Origin: Anaspis maculata
Taxonomy: Eukaryota; Arthropoda; Insecta; Coleoptera; Scraptiidae
NCBI GenBank assembly: GCA_949128115.1
Contig: OX421961.1
Coordinates: forward strand, 80,893,277-80,957,276
DNA length: 64,000 bases
Direction: 5' to 3'
Positions 24,901-42,370 of the stretch are shown one piece after another. The number at the start of each line of letters is the position of its first letter. Within the stretch, counting starts at the first letter, position 1. The notes beneath the pieces were generated by a model, which was not told the origin of the DNA, searched no databases, and saw only the letters and a program-made list of their open reading frames with translations. The translations under genes and the position numbers were made by a program.

Positions 24901-27751
24901 GAAAATGTTGATACTTTGAAAACTACGCTATCAATTTGGACGAAACTTTCTGTTCTCTTTAGTGTTTTTTTTTTTTCGGTAAATAATTTATTTTGTTCAA
25001 TAAAGAATTTATCCCAATTACATCATCTTAGATGATATAAGAACTCAGATTCACAACAAAAATCCAAAAGAGGAAATTCCGCATTTTTGCATAATGCATT
25101 TTGTGGCAGTTGTCACAGTTTAGGTACTAACTCTGTTGCGCCTGAACATATTCAACAGAAAATGTTGTCTCATGTTATTTTTTGTTTAATCATTGAGGTT
25201 TATCTTTGGGCCCTGAAGTTGTTTTTTCTTTGATATTAATATTATTTATACATATTTCAATTTTCTTTTTAGATTGGTGACTTCAAGTGCATCATTTGCG
25301 ACAAGCTTTTCATGCAGCAGCTAAACCTCGATCGACACTGCAGCCTCGAGCACACAAACGAAGGTGAAAAATACAAATGCGTTGAGTGCAAAAAAGACTT
25401 CAAAGAAAAGGAGCAGCTGATCGATCACTTAAGAGCGCATCCCCTGACGAAAAACATCAAATGCCCTGACTGTTCGAGGGAGTTCACGAGAAAATACCAT
25501 TTAGACCGCCACATTGCCCAGACCGGCTGCAACGGAGCCCCCCGCAAAACCTTCTCCTGCAAGGTTTGCAATCGCATTTTCCATCGCAAAGATAATTTGG
25601 CCGACCACTTGAGGGCTCATGCCGGTCAGGTCAAGCGGAAAAAGATATTCACTTGTGAATACTGCGCCAAAGAATTCCAAGGTTCAGCTCTCCTCAATGT
25701 TCACGTCAGAACACACACTGGTAAGAAAAAAGTGTGATATTCAGCACTGAAGAGTTGAGACAATCAAAACTTTTTTCAACAGGTGAGAAGCCATATCCCT
25801 GTGACATGTGCGAGAAGAGATTTCCATCTAGTGGGGCCATGAAGAAACATCGAAGGATGCACACTGGTGAAAAACCATATTCATGCAAAATCGTAAGTAT
25901 CCATCGTTTTTGAAAGTCTATACTCGTTTAGTATTTGTGGATTCAAAAGTTTTTGATGTAGTAAGTTCGCTTGGTTTAAAATGAGATACATAATTTGTTA
26001 TAAAGTGCTTCTGTGTTACAATTTGATACGAACGAGTGAATGATTGATTGTGGAAGCGTATAAACTGGAACGAGCCGGCGGTAGGTTGGCTCAGCGGTTG
26101 GAGCGCTGGACTGCAAACCTAAAGGTAGTGAGTTCGATACCACGTGGCAGCAGTGATGAAAAATTTACTGCTGTCGTCAACCTTTCCGTCAAGTGAGCAA
26201 CCCAGTCGCTATAAATAATTGAGTACCTGCGTTCTGTGTGAACAAGGGGTAATAAGTCGGTTGTCTAAGGCGTGATGCTTGCCCCATCACCTCGGGCTTT
26301 CAGGGGTCCGCGACAACTGGGTAGTGAACACAAAGAACGGAAGCTCTAACCTTCCGCTTTGTAGGCCAAGTCCCTCAATGGGATGTAGAGCTACACTATT
26401 ATATTATGAACTGGAAATGTTGCGATGTATGTGAGGGTTCTGTTGATAATGATGCACATGTCAGCAAGAGAGGTCTGGTCCGTTGAATTTGATCAAGGAA
26501 CGGAAAAGTCTAATGATTGTGTATTTACTTTGTACATGAAGATGTTGAATTTATCTTGTATCCAGACCTTGTATTTTGAGAAGCGTGTGAGATTGAAAGG
26601 TGCATATTTTTCTGAATCGGGACGACTAGGGAAATTTAGGACTTGGACAATTGCCTGAATCATCCTGTATTTAAATATATTGCAACTTGCAACTGCTCAG
26701 TCAAATGCGATTGAAGGCCGTATTTCGTAATTTGAAAGTAATCTTTGGATTCATCTAATGTTTTTTTAATATTTACAGTGTAAGAATAGATTTGCCGCAA
26801 AGGAAACCCTGAATCGTCACATGCGCACTCACACCGGGGAAAAACCTCATTCTTGCCAGTTTTGCGGCAAGTCCTTCATACAGGCCTCCCAGTTGCGCGC
26901 CCACATCTTCCACCACACAGGGGAGAATGCTTATACTTGTCCCCATTGTAACCGAGCTTTTAACCGAAAGCTCAGGCTCACCACGCACATTAAATTCATG
27001 CACGAGGGAGCCGATCCGCTGCTCTGTCGCGAATGCAACAAAACTTTCTTCAGGAAAGAGGATCTGGCCCGGCACTTCCTCTGCCACACCGGCGAGAGAC
27101 GTAAGCGCAGCACGCCCCCATTTCCCCAGCAAACTAGAAACTAAATGACATTTGTTTCTAGCGTTTGAATGCGAAATCTGCAAGAAGACGTTTGCAGTAA
27201 AATCCTCGCTAAAAATCCACCAGTTGACCCATCGAAAGGAACCGCCTTGCAGCTGCGACACCTGCGGACGAGCTTTCATCCGCCAGGATTGTTTGATGCG
27301 ACACATACGAGCCAGGCATCGAGATGTCCTCGAGGACATAATGGCCAGCGCGGAAAAGAAGCGACTACAGCAACAGCTGCTGAATGCTGCGACCGAAGCT
27401 GTGGCCAGAAACCAAGGAAACCTCACTGAAAACATGGTTTGGAACGAGTTGACTTTGACCGAGTCCATCAAAGAACTACTGACCATCCTTGTGGACGAGG
27501 CATGCTTGCAAGATTTTGGATTCCCAGATGCCCCGGTAGATAAAATTTTAGATTCAGTCATCAAACGTTGTGGCCACCAACCCGCATCCGAGGACGATTT
27601 CGACTACATTGGCCGCATGAGGGAAAATGCGAAACTGTTGTTCACGGTAGTAATTGATGATGAAGCCGTCAAATCGTTGCTGAATAACCAAACAGTCGAT
27701 GAAGTAATCCTCCACGTCCTAAGGCTAGCAAAGCAAGATAGCAGTACTTAG
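12933..27751 (+). CDS. C2H2 zinc-finger protein with 13 fingers, seven coding exons
   Basis: Probable DNA-binding nuclear regulator; orthology not established. Exons: 12933-13135, 22420-22702, 24522-24632, 25273-25720, 25783-25892, 26779-27100, 27162-27751. All junctions are GT-AG and keep frame (688 aa). Residues 1-150 are strongly acidic ([25 protein letters not shown]) and contain no ZAD or BTB domain. Finger 1 (CDMC...H) is split by the exon 2/3 junction. Exon 3 holds an unpaired CPCC. Exons 4-7 carry twelve more fingers, including one C2HC variant (CPDC...HIAQTGC) and several with TGEKP-like linkers. The last 150 residues have no fingers and look helical. Intron 1 is 9.3 kb and full of palindromes and MITEs. 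The stop codon is followed after 21 bp by another palindrome. The protein is convergent with Rgp1. Confidence 0.9.
13450..17142. mobile_element. 3.7-kb palindrome in intron 1 of the zinc-finger gene
   Basis: The left arm starting ATAAACTGCCAAACAACTGG is inverted against the right arm ending CCAGTTGTTGAGCAGTTTAT. The pairing continues through GGGGCCTTGCA (13605) with TGCAAGGCCCC (16287), then GGACCCCGCACG (13728) with CGTGCGGGGTCC (16121), and 13790-13880 with 15970-16075. The right arm alone is interrupted by a CAGGGTGG foldback (16316-16967). There is no transposase. The centre lies near 14900. It would be transcribed as part of the pre-mRNA. Confidence 0.8.
16316..16967. mobile_element. 652-bp TA|CAGGGTGG foldback nested in a palindrome arm
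   Basis: It starts CAGGGTGGAATGT and ends with the inverted ACATTCCACCCTG, flanked on both sides by TA. Arms of about 300 bp pair (for example CATCAGGCTTCGTGAATAATT at 16867 with the copy at 16398). It sits only in the right arm of 13450-17142, so it is the younger insertion. Confidence 0.8.
17256..17457. mobile_element. MITE with GTTCACTTTTTATTTTCAGT ends, copy 1
   Basis: The inverted ends pair TCAGTAGAATGACTTTTTG at the left with AAAAAGTCATTTTACTGA at the right, and the inner parts pair CAAAAATAAAGTGACAA with TTGTCACTTTATTTTTG. Very similar sequence recurs at 58021-58246. Non-coding. Confidence 0.8.
17482..17993. mobile_element. Non-autonomous hAT-type element, 8-bp duplication GTCATTAC
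   Basis: 17-bp perfect inverted ends TAGAGAGCGGATTTATA are flanked by exact direct repeats GTCATTAC (17474-17481 and 17994-18001). The TAGAG-type end and the 8-bp duplication fit the hAT superfamily. The body is very AT-rich with repeated ATATGCGGTAAA words and carries no transposase. Confidence 0.88.
18203..18965. mobile_element. 763-bp TA|CAGGGTGT foldback
   Basis: The arms pair CAGGGTGTCCGTTTTTCGAG with its complement ending at 18965, then AAGCATGGGTATCTCGCTTA with 18920-18942, and further inward to the centre near 18590. TA lies immediately outside both ends. Non-coding. Confidence 0.85.
19655..21566. mobile_element. 1.9-kb palindrome with one interrupted arm
   Basis: The arms pair ATCTGCACTTTTTGCAGAAA at 19671 with TTTCTGCAAAAAGTGCAGAT at 21523, and GGGAGCACCCCGCGTTCCGA at 20672 with the copy at 20990. 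The left arm has an extra 443 bp (20096-20538) that the right arm lacks. It lies in intron 1 of the zinc-finger gene. Confidence 0.8.
20096..20538. mobile_element. 443-bp insertion in the left palindrome arm (CCACGTTT ends)
   Basis: The ends CCACGTTTACC and GGGAAACGTGG are inverted with one mismatch and are bordered by AT on both sides. The right arm reads straight through this point (GATAATTGGTAAT after complementing), giving an empty-site comparison in the same window. Inside is a 41-codon frame starting at about 20271 ([10 protein letters not shown]) of unknown meaning. Confidence 0.65.
21766..22312. mobile_element. Non-autonomous hAT-type element, 8-bp duplication GTGTCATA
   Basis: Perfect ends TAGGGCATCCAATCCCG are inverted at the right and flanked by exact GTGTCATA copies (21758-21765 and 22313-22320). 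The body contains repeated CCCGGGAT words and a second inverted pair around CACCTCAGTTGAGT. No transposase. It ends 107 bp before exon 2 of the zinc-finger gene. Confidence 0.9.
22325..23425. repeat. Dispersed repeat in three copies, one inverted
   Basis: The phrase CGCATTCCGACTCCAGAGCG near 22350 recurs as CGTATTGTGAGTCCAGAGCG near 22832 and inverted near 23385-23405. The last two copies continue as arms of a palindrome of about 600 bp (22820-22990 with 23250-23425). The first copy lies partly in the intron just before exon 2. Confidence 0.65.
23466..23700. mobile_element. 235-bp MITE, likely PIF/Harbinger type
   Basis: The ends CCATGGGTTCCACCAAAA and TTTTGGTGGAACCCACGG are inverted with one mismatch. 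They are flanked by TTA on both sides (23463-23465 and 23701-23703). A 3-bp TTA duplication is characteristic of PIF/Harbinger. Non-coding, in intron 2 of the zinc-finger gene. Confidence 0.72.
24966..25090 (-). mobile_element. Possible LINE 3' tail (low confidence)
   Basis: Read on the minus strand, this ends in a run of about 13 A preceded by sequence resembling a retrotransposon 3' UTR (TTTATTGAACAAAATAAATT). No coding part or target duplication was identified. Confidence 0.3.
26071..26408 (+). mobile_element. tRNA-derived SINE (tRNA-Cys-like head)
   Basis: The head carries a pol III A box (TGGCTCAGCGGTTGG) and B box (GAGTTCGATACC), with an anticodon-loop-like CTGCAAA as in tRNA-Cys(GCA). 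It runs on for a tRNA-unrelated body and ends in an ATTATATTAT tail. An 8-bp direct repeat AACTGGAA flanks it (26063-26070 and 26409-26416). It lies in intron 5 of the zinc-finger gene in the sense direction. Confidence 0.85.
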
Positions 27752-27772
27752 ATAATGTTAAATCACTGATAT

Positions 27773-28148
27773 AGGTGTCCCGACTTCAACACTATTAATT
27801 TTAAAGGGAGAATCGACCATCAAAAATTGAACTGACTTGACCATATTTTTTCGAAATTTGACTTTTTCCCATGACTCCTCATCCCTTCCAAACTCTGGAA
27901 CCACTGGTTGGATTTGAGTGAAATTTTACTTCGAGTCGATAATCATTAAAAACATCTCCAGCAAGTTACAGCGGAATATCTCGATCCGTTTATTATTTAT
28001 AAAAAATCAATAAATGAGTCAAACCGTCAAGGGCTGTATCTCCGTTATTAAGCGTTTGCGAGGTATCTGTTTTCATGGTTGAGTCAGCTCAATTTTTGAT
28101 GGTCTATCTACCCTTAAAATTAATAGGGTTAACGTATCAGGGCACCTG
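27773..28148. mobile_element. 376-bp palindromic element in the zinc-finger 3' UTR
   Basis: The arms pair AGGTGTCCCGACTTC at the left with the diverged complement ending GCACCTG at the right, and ATTGAACTGACT with AGTCAGCTCAAT. The core phrase GGGCTGTATCTCCGTTATTA is shared with the foldback at 47142-49698. It carries an AATAAA at 28009-28014. It starts 21 bp after the zinc-finger stop codon. Confidence 0.65.
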
Positions 28149-28277
28149 TATATCATTCACGTATTTTTATAGCTGTTTTAGTGAAAGATTCGACTTTTAC
28201 TTTTTTGGTTTTATTGTACATACATTTTATAATTATTCAGCAACTTCTCTTTATAATGTTGTAAGTGTATTATTTGA

Positions 28278-28283
28278 AATAAA
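28278..28283 (+). terminator. Candidate poly(A) signal of the zinc-finger gene
   Basis: An AATAAA 527 bp after the stop codon, downstream of the 3' UTR palindrome. The alternative is the AATAAA inside that palindrome at 28009. On the other strand a candidate AATAAA for Rgp1 lies at 28309-28314, so the two transcripts may meet or overlap. Confidence 0.4.
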
Positions 28284-28407
28284 AGTTGTCATTTGTTAGA
28301 TGTTTAAGTTTATTGTCGATCTGGGTTTTATGGGAATGTACCTATACAGAATTTTTAGTTGAATAAAATACTTTGCATATAAAAAATTCTACAGACTATA
28401 ACAACTT

Positions 28408-31400
28408 TTAACGAATGACTAATTTATGAGATGAATTGTTTTGGACACCTTGAGCCACGTGAATTGGTGTAGTTGAGTATAGCCTTATTGGTAAACTCCA
28501 TACCATGGTTTCAATTGGGATTTCGCTAGGCGCTTGCCATCCACATTGGTCTAAGCCTGGAGGCTCCAATTCCTTGCTCGTGCTTGTTACAAATTCGAAA
28601 TGCAGTCGCCACTTCAACGTAACTGAAAAGAGGAAAAAATGCAGATACATACTATGATTTTTCTTCACTTTATCTTGAGAAAATCCAAAAATTTCATTAA
28701 GCGCGAAAGCAATTTGTTCAAAATCACATTTTGATTTCAAAATCTCAGTTATTAAGGCAAAACATGAATGTGTTCCAAGTCTCATTGAAATTGATCACTT
28801 TTATATTATTTATAAGATTTCAATATGGCAATGGCGGCTTGAATTGAAGATGATCAGAAGTGACATTTAATGGACCTTTTCAATAAAGGCCGTCTCTCTC
28901 GCGCGAGTTACGTCACAGCACCACAAGGCCGCATTGTCTGTCGGACCAGCGCGCAGAAGATTTGAGAAAGTTCATTCATAACGAACGGAGTTTCCGTTGG
29001 GAGATATTCGGCGCCGTTATAGCTAGACATCACAACCATCAATCTCTCTTTTCTGAAAAGGTCCATTTCAAAGTCTCAATAGGCCATATTCACCGATAAG
29101 GCATGCGTGGTAACGACTTGACCTTTCTTCATCACCTGATCACGTGGCATTGACAGACAGGGCTGCAAGTCATTGAATATTAAAAGACTACAAGAAAGGC
29201 GATTATTTTCAAAATACAGCTTACCGAAAAACACGCCTGTATCTTAATGCTCACTGTGTATCTAAAACTGCGGCTATTTGCCCCGCATTTCATTGAACGG
29301 CTAATCAATAAGCGCTCTTCCACTCAGAGCTCATTTGATAGATCCACTGTCCGTCATTTTGATTATATGAATGATTGAAATTACGCGATTAACATGCGTT
29401 GGTATAGGGCAACTCTGCCGTGGCACCCCAAGTAGTTGGCGTATACTCAGTAGGAGCCGTGTATATGGTGAATTATCCAAACAAGACCCTTTCATTCAAA
29501 TCGAATCATTTATATGTATAAAAGTTCAATAGGGCGGCTCGAAAGTGGCCTAAACACATACGGCCGAAAGAGATTTGACATCGAAATCACAATTACCCAA
29601 ATCCGACATTAGCGTGCGATCCAAGTTTCATTGAAATCGGATCACTTTCTTGGAGGTTCAATATGGCGGCAGAAAATGATCATCATGTTCGCCATTTTAC
29701 TGTCAATTTTTATAAACTCAAAAACGTCCCTGAAGCCTAAACACCAATCTATAACTGTCGCATTGGAATTCATGAAAAAAAAATCTGGAAATCGTGCTCG
29801 TACTGAACTTTCGGCAATTTTATACTGTTCCATTGATCACCCTGTAGAAATTTTATATTTTTCGTGTTCGTGTCTGACGTGATCACGGCATGAAAATGAA
29901 AGATTGGGCTATCAAACACTGGAAAACAATTTGAAATCGCTAATGGCAATCAAATTTTGTAGGAATCATCTGAATTTGCTTGTCCCCTAGATTTTTTTTA
30001 TGTGTGTATTAAAATTTAAAACCCTTTCCGGTCCAAAATAATTTTTTGAAAAATTTTTTCAAATTGTTACGAATTATGCCGAGGAACTTGATTTGATGTA
30101 GGCCAGGCAAGTTTTTTTTTATTTTGATATATTATAGTATTTGATATTTAGAATATATATTTTATTATTTTTTTTTTATTGAATCATGCTTCTTGCTCTG
30201 TGAGCCCCGTGAAATGAATCATTTGCAACCTAGAACATGGAAGTTGTTTTTATTTTGCTGTAAATATCATCAGCTACCCTAAAAAACACAATTGTCCATT
30301 GTACATAAGTTTGGTCCATCGATTCCAAATGATGACATCATATCTCCGCTGCCTACCTTGCCCATTGACTCCAAATGGCATCAATGTTCAAGAAACAGTA
30401 AATACATTTGATTTTTTAATTACAGTTATAACATATGACTTATTATAGGTACACATGCAAGCAATTGGACGTAATAAATTTTTGCAGAGTAATGATAAAC
30501 CGGAAGTTAGGTACCATTTTGGCTTTGATTTTCCACAAAATGCTGGTACCCGCACTGTAAACCTTTCTGTCAATTTCAATTGTATAAAGCGCCAAATCAA
30601 GTCGCAATTATTCGTGACACCATCTAGACGAAAGACTACCATGTGGGATATTGGTGAAGGTGAAAATATTATAGGACTCTTGTGAATTTTTAGATGAAAA
30701 TGACGCCAAAGGCATCTTTGGGCCGGAAAGGGTTGAAAACCATGACTGAGGAAACCATTTGGCTTTGGATGAAGCGCCTCAGATCCCTTATATATAACAC
30801 TTTCTCAAACTCAGTACATAAGATATAAAATAAATTTCTAGCAAAAAAAAACTAAACCCATACCTACCTAAACGAGTACTAAATGCTGGCGTAACATGTA
30901 GTGGAATAGGGAGTATCAACTGAGTAAATTTATAACCCAAGCACACCTCATGATGTTTGCTGAAAGTAATAATGCGAACTTGCTTGGCTTTATCACCGCT
31001 TCCACCTAAAGTTGTTTCCTCCTCACACTGCAGAGAAACCGAAACTTGCATGCAATTCACAGTGGCAACTGTGAAATCAAACGTCCCCACTATATCCTCT
31101 CCCAACTTATATGCAGGCTTGAACAAGCAAAACCTAGCAACTTTACCCCATGTATTGGATATCATGTAAAAGTTTGGATTTCTCCTTGCAGTAATATTCT
31201 GAAACAAAACGTGCGCTTTAAAATTACTCAAACCCACAACTGCATGAGTACAATGATTACTTGTAATGTTTGCAGTGAAATATCAAGGGAAGTTTCTTTT
31301 TGTCTAATTTCAAGAAATGGATTTGCCGGCGTGAGCTCTTCGGTTGTTTCATTGCACAGCACACCGACCTCATTTAGTGGTACTTCACACAATGGTAAAA

Positions 31401-31923
31401 CTCTGATTGGAACTCTGAGGTGTTTCACTGGGCTGTTCACTCTTTGTGTGCCGATTATTATTTTGTATGAATATTTCACAAGTTGACCTCGATAAGAAGG
31501 CGGAGCATCCCCTGGAACTTTCTCTCGGTAGATATCTAGAAATTGATGGAATTATGATAGGCCTGATAACTTTACATGATAAGTACAAGTCTTTGTCTGG
31601 CCAGGTGATAGCCGCAAGTCACAAAATAAGATCTTTGGTTTTGTGGCGATTTCGATTTGGCCCGAGTCATGACTGGACGCCCCCAAAGCAGTGTCGGCAA
31701 ATGTTGGGATGTTCACACGATCATCTTTTTGGATTTTCGAATCGGTGAAGCACTGGCAGTGAATCTGAGCAGCTGCCCAACCCAGACTTTCTAGGGCATC
31801 TGTGTGGCTTTGAGACACTTTATGTGAAGGCGATGGTGGGTGGCTGAAAGAAATACTGCACTCTACGATTTCGCCAGAAAGGAACACGCTGCCTCTTAAT
31901 AATTTCGCTGTAACTTCTATCAT
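28408..31923 (-). CDS. Rgp1: RGP1 homologue, Rab6 exchange-factor subunit, four exons
   Basis: RGP1 forms with RIC1 the exchange factor that activates Rab6 at the Golgi for endosome-to-Golgi retrograde transport. Exons on the minus strand: 31923-31587, 31535-31261, 31198-30868, 28622-28408 (385 aa; human 391). All junctions keep phase; intron 1 is 51 bp and intron 3 is 2.2 kb. Conserved pieces in order: MIEVTAKLLRGSVFLSGE at the start, WAAAQIHCQC, PKILFCDLRLSPGQTK, then across the first junction KTYIYREKVPGDAPPSYRGQ, GTQRVNSPVKHLRVPIRVLP, AYKLGEDIVGTFDF, SVSLQCEEE, LPIPLHVTPAFSTRL and, in exon 4, TLKWRLHFEFVTS. These form the arrestin-like Rgp1 fold. The first donor TT|GTACTT was chosen because it alone restores both frame and alignment. 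Divergent from PKD. Confidence 0.95.
28869..29067. mobile_element. About 200-bp MITE in the last Rgp1 intron
   Basis: Inverted ends AATGGACCTTTTCA and TGAAAAGGTCCATT. The body is GC-richer than its surroundings and holds TCTCGCGCGAGTTACGTCA. No clear target duplication. Confidence 0.6.
29068..30867. other. Rest of the last Rgp1 intron, no gene
   Basis: AT-rich intron sequence with scattered short frames. No domain, RNA gene or well-formed repeat could be supported here. Confidence 0.4.
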
Positions 31924-32413
31924 CGTAAAAAATTCTTGTTTTTGTTTATTTTGAGGTTATGTTTTGGAGTTGTCAGTTGACACAACGAAATTGACGTAAT
32001 GACGTAGGTAGAGATTTGGGGACTTTTCCTGTCACCTATCAACTTTTACCACCTGTCATTGGGTGCTGTTCTGTGTTGTCATAAATCATTTTGTTAATCT
32101 GACATGTACATACGTCATTTATGTATTAGAAGTTGTTTTTGCAGTATTTGCATTGATGCTTTGTGAAATTAGAAAAAACAAATCCTGTAGTGGCTAGTCC
32201 CGTCAGTGCTGAGCTTTACGTTCCAATTTCACGCATGTTGTAAGTACATTTTTAAAAAAACGACGACGTCAGGTGTTGGTTGTCTAACGGTACCTAGTAC
32301 TCCTTTTGTTGCTGAACTTATTAGTTCTAAATCTATCGATTTTTTGATATCGCATAAAGTTCCAGTCGTTTTTAGCCCAGGATCAATATTTTGCAGATTT
32401 CCAAATCAAAACC
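31924..32413. promoter_or_regulatory. Divergent promoter region between Rgp1 and PKD
   Basis: The start codons of Rgp1 (minus) and PKD (plus) are 490 bp apart, so both promoters must lie here or in first introns. A donor TT|GTAAGT at 32240 and an acceptor at 32395-32396 point to a non-coding first exon for PKD. No core promoter motif is clear. Confidence 0.6.
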
Positions 32414-39585
<7,172 letters not shown>

Positions 39586-40185
39586 CCACCAGAAAAAGGT
39601 TGGCTTCGCAATGTCAAGAAGTGCCTGCGTGGTGTAACGACATAGGCAGCTCAAAACTGGAATTGGTATAGCTAATTGCTATTTCGATAAAATTGTCTGT
39701 GATGTTAGATTTATTATCTTACGATGTCTTTTACATATTTGTAAAAAAGTAGTCACAGCTGTTTTATCGGAAAATATTGACCTCATCAATACTGTCTAAG
39801 GGTTATTTTAATATATTTTTTCTCATTCTAAGATACTCAATATGTTGTGAAGTAAGGTTTAGGTATATACAATATATTTCAAATCTATTTGCGTTATGTG
39901 TTGTGCAAAAAAGTAAATGTTGAGATTTAACTTCTTTTAATAAGAAGTGCTGTTTGTTTTGTTGATATACTTATTTAATTTTGTCACATTTGTTATACAT
40001 TTTCTATTTTTGTATTTTTGGAAGTTAAGGGTGTTGTGCAAGTTGATGTGAGATTTTTTCGCAGTTTAGTATTTTTATGTTTGTGTTTTTTTTTAGTTTT
40101 ATGAATTTATTGTCTTGAAAATGTTCACTGCTTTGCATTCCGATTCGAATTCAAAAATAATACTCAATATTCAATAATAATAACA

Positions 40186-40191
40186 AATAAA
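40186..40191 (+). terminator. Candidate poly(A) signal of PKD
   Basis: An AATAAA 600 bp after the PKD stop codon, at the end of a long AT-rich stretch consistent with a 3' UTR (39586-40191). Other hexamers nearby are less well placed. Confidence 0.45.
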
Positions 40192-40199
40192 TAGTTTTT

Positions 40200-41169
40200 A
40201 GTCGAGCCTATTTATAAAATTATAAGGGAAAGTGCACAGTTTGTAGGTAGGTATACATTTAAAAGCTTTAAAAACATTCGTATTGGATATAATAATAATC
40301 GTACATTCTGTGTATTTATTTCTATACTATTGATGTTGTTCTTGATTAAGCAGCCTGTCACACAGGTGATTTTAATTTTTTTTATATATGTGAATTTCAC
40401 TAGCTTCCATCTATCTCACACTCTCATATTTCTGTTATTCTCACCAAAGAAAAAAAAAATAGAGATGAACCCACATTGAGGCAGGATTTGAACGGAAACA
40501 GAAAACTGCAATTGTTCTGGAGGACCTCACTCCTCACTGTAGCATAATTATTATGATACTGACTATTCTGTGATATGGGTCGTATGATTTAAAAGAAGCA
40601 TTATTACTTTTACTTCACCTTTTATCTACAAGGAGTTCTTCAGCAAATAGCCTCATCAAAATGTTTCTCTTGCGCTGGATTTCAGAAAAGATGATTAAGC
40701 TAGTCAATGATTACAGATTATTGTTTTGGTCAATAAAAAAATTAGCTCTACATTTAATATGCTGTTATTGTAAATTACTTTTTAAGGTAAATATCTTTAA
40801 AAAAAAAGATTGTAGTTTAAGGACAGAAGGACCTCGGTCGATAGCCCTTTGAACTAAACAGTTCAATAAATATCATTTATTATTATCATTGTTTTGGTCA
40901 ATTATAGTTGATGACCCACTGAAATGCTGCAGTTTTGTGTAATAAAATTGAATATGGAGATGGAAAATTCATTTTCAAAGATGAAAAGTTCATTTTCTAT
41001 TTATAGTTTTAAGGAGTTCATCTTGATCAATCATGCAGATATAATTTTCCAAGAAGAAATGCCGTAATCAGAGATTGGCCTGATTATCTTTTCTGAAACC
41101 GGCAGTTTAATCATGCGACCCACTGTCTGGAGGGATCGACTGAAACATAAATTGTACAAGAATGATGTG
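40200..41169. other. Intergenic, no gene
   Basis: AT-rich. The block 40810-40890, with CGATAGCCCTTTGAACTAAA and a TTATTATTAT tail, resembles a retrotransposon 3' end but has no coding part. Confidence 0.35.
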
Positions 41170-41640
41170 GTCGATTAGTACCCACGTGTCATAGAACATG
41201 CTTTCGAATCGAAGCTGTATGGTCTTTGTTAAAGAACAAAGCAGCAAAATGAGGTTTCTACGGAACTGTTTGCTACAAGGATCCGCTCTGGCACCGCTGC
41301 TTTTTAATCTTCATACCAGCGATTTGCCACAAACTATAAATACAAAATATATTTATCCTGATTGCTGACGACTTGGCTCATGCTTATCAACACGAAAAAT
41401 TTGAAATGCAAGACGTGTGCTAGGTGAAAACTTACGTAAAATGTAAAATAAAGGAATTCTCCAGGAAATGGTGATTATTTTGAATTCTCTGAAGACAGAA
41501 GTTTGCTGTTTACACGTAGCCAATAATTAGAAAAAAATCAGAATTGGGAATTATTTTGAATGTCACAAAGCTCAAGTATAATTTCAACCCTATATACGTA
41601 CCTTGAGAAACTGAAACAGAAGTTGAGAACATGAAGCTCG
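41170..41640 (+). pseudogene. Decayed LINE reverse-transcriptase fragment
   Basis: In one frame LLQGSALAPLLFNLHTSDLP is the reverse-transcriptase motif before the catalytic site. After a frameshift ADDLAHAYQ is the YADD-box region, and further on, with more frame breaks, comes a segment like the NPSKTEVCCF motif of non-LTR retrotransposons. Several stops and shifts show it is long dead. The 5' part and the tail are not recognisable. 41641-42370 shows nothing more. Confidence 0.7.
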
Positions 41641-42370
41641 TGATTTAAATTAATTTTGCCCGCTAGAAAATGGCTGTCAAAAGCGGCATGCGTTGATGAT
41701 GATTGGTTGCCTTTGCTATGTTACTTCGATGTCATTGGCAGTTCGGTGTCACTTCTCATTTTATTCCGCATTTAGCAGCCAGATACTGATATTTTTCAAC
41801 AAAACCGTCTTCATTGGTCTTCATCTCGAGAATTTTTTCCAGGACTTTCACAATACTGTTCCTCCTCGTTGGTTGGTGGGCCGCGAAAGTGAAAGTGTAG
41901 CTTGAATTAAAAGCCTTAGATTAAAAAATGTTGTACCTAACTGTTGCTTCCAGATATATGAAGAATTAAACGTAATATGAGGGTGTGGAATCGAAATGTA
42001 ACAAATTGTGTTCTTTTTAATATCTCAAAAAAGAAACTGTGGTTTTGATTTTCTATTGAATATCTCGATATTGTGATGACAATAGGATTGAGTAGACCAA
42101 TAGTACTGCACTTGAAATCTGGCCTAATGAATGTGCTTCAGTATTGTAACCTTATTAATGATAGCAAATTTACATGTTACGTGAATGCATTCATTCAACG
42201 TGTTGTTGATACGGACACAGTCCATTATCCACAAGGATTTGATTTTTCTGATTAATTGTATTTATAATATAGGTAGGTACTGTATTATAGTGTTGGCTTG
42301 GTACAGGGAATTATATTTTATATTAAATGTACAGATATACATGAAACAACTTTTTTTTTATATTTCCTAA

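Noticed and set aside
26071..26150. A tRNA-Cys gene
   Set aside because: A and B boxes are present, but the acceptor stem does not close and the sequence runs into a SINE body with a tail and an 8-bp duplication.
26773..27564. 263-codon minus-strand frame
   Set aside because: Entirely antisense to zinc-finger exons 6 and 7, whose frame, cysteines and splice sites are clear. The reverse frame has no family resemblance.
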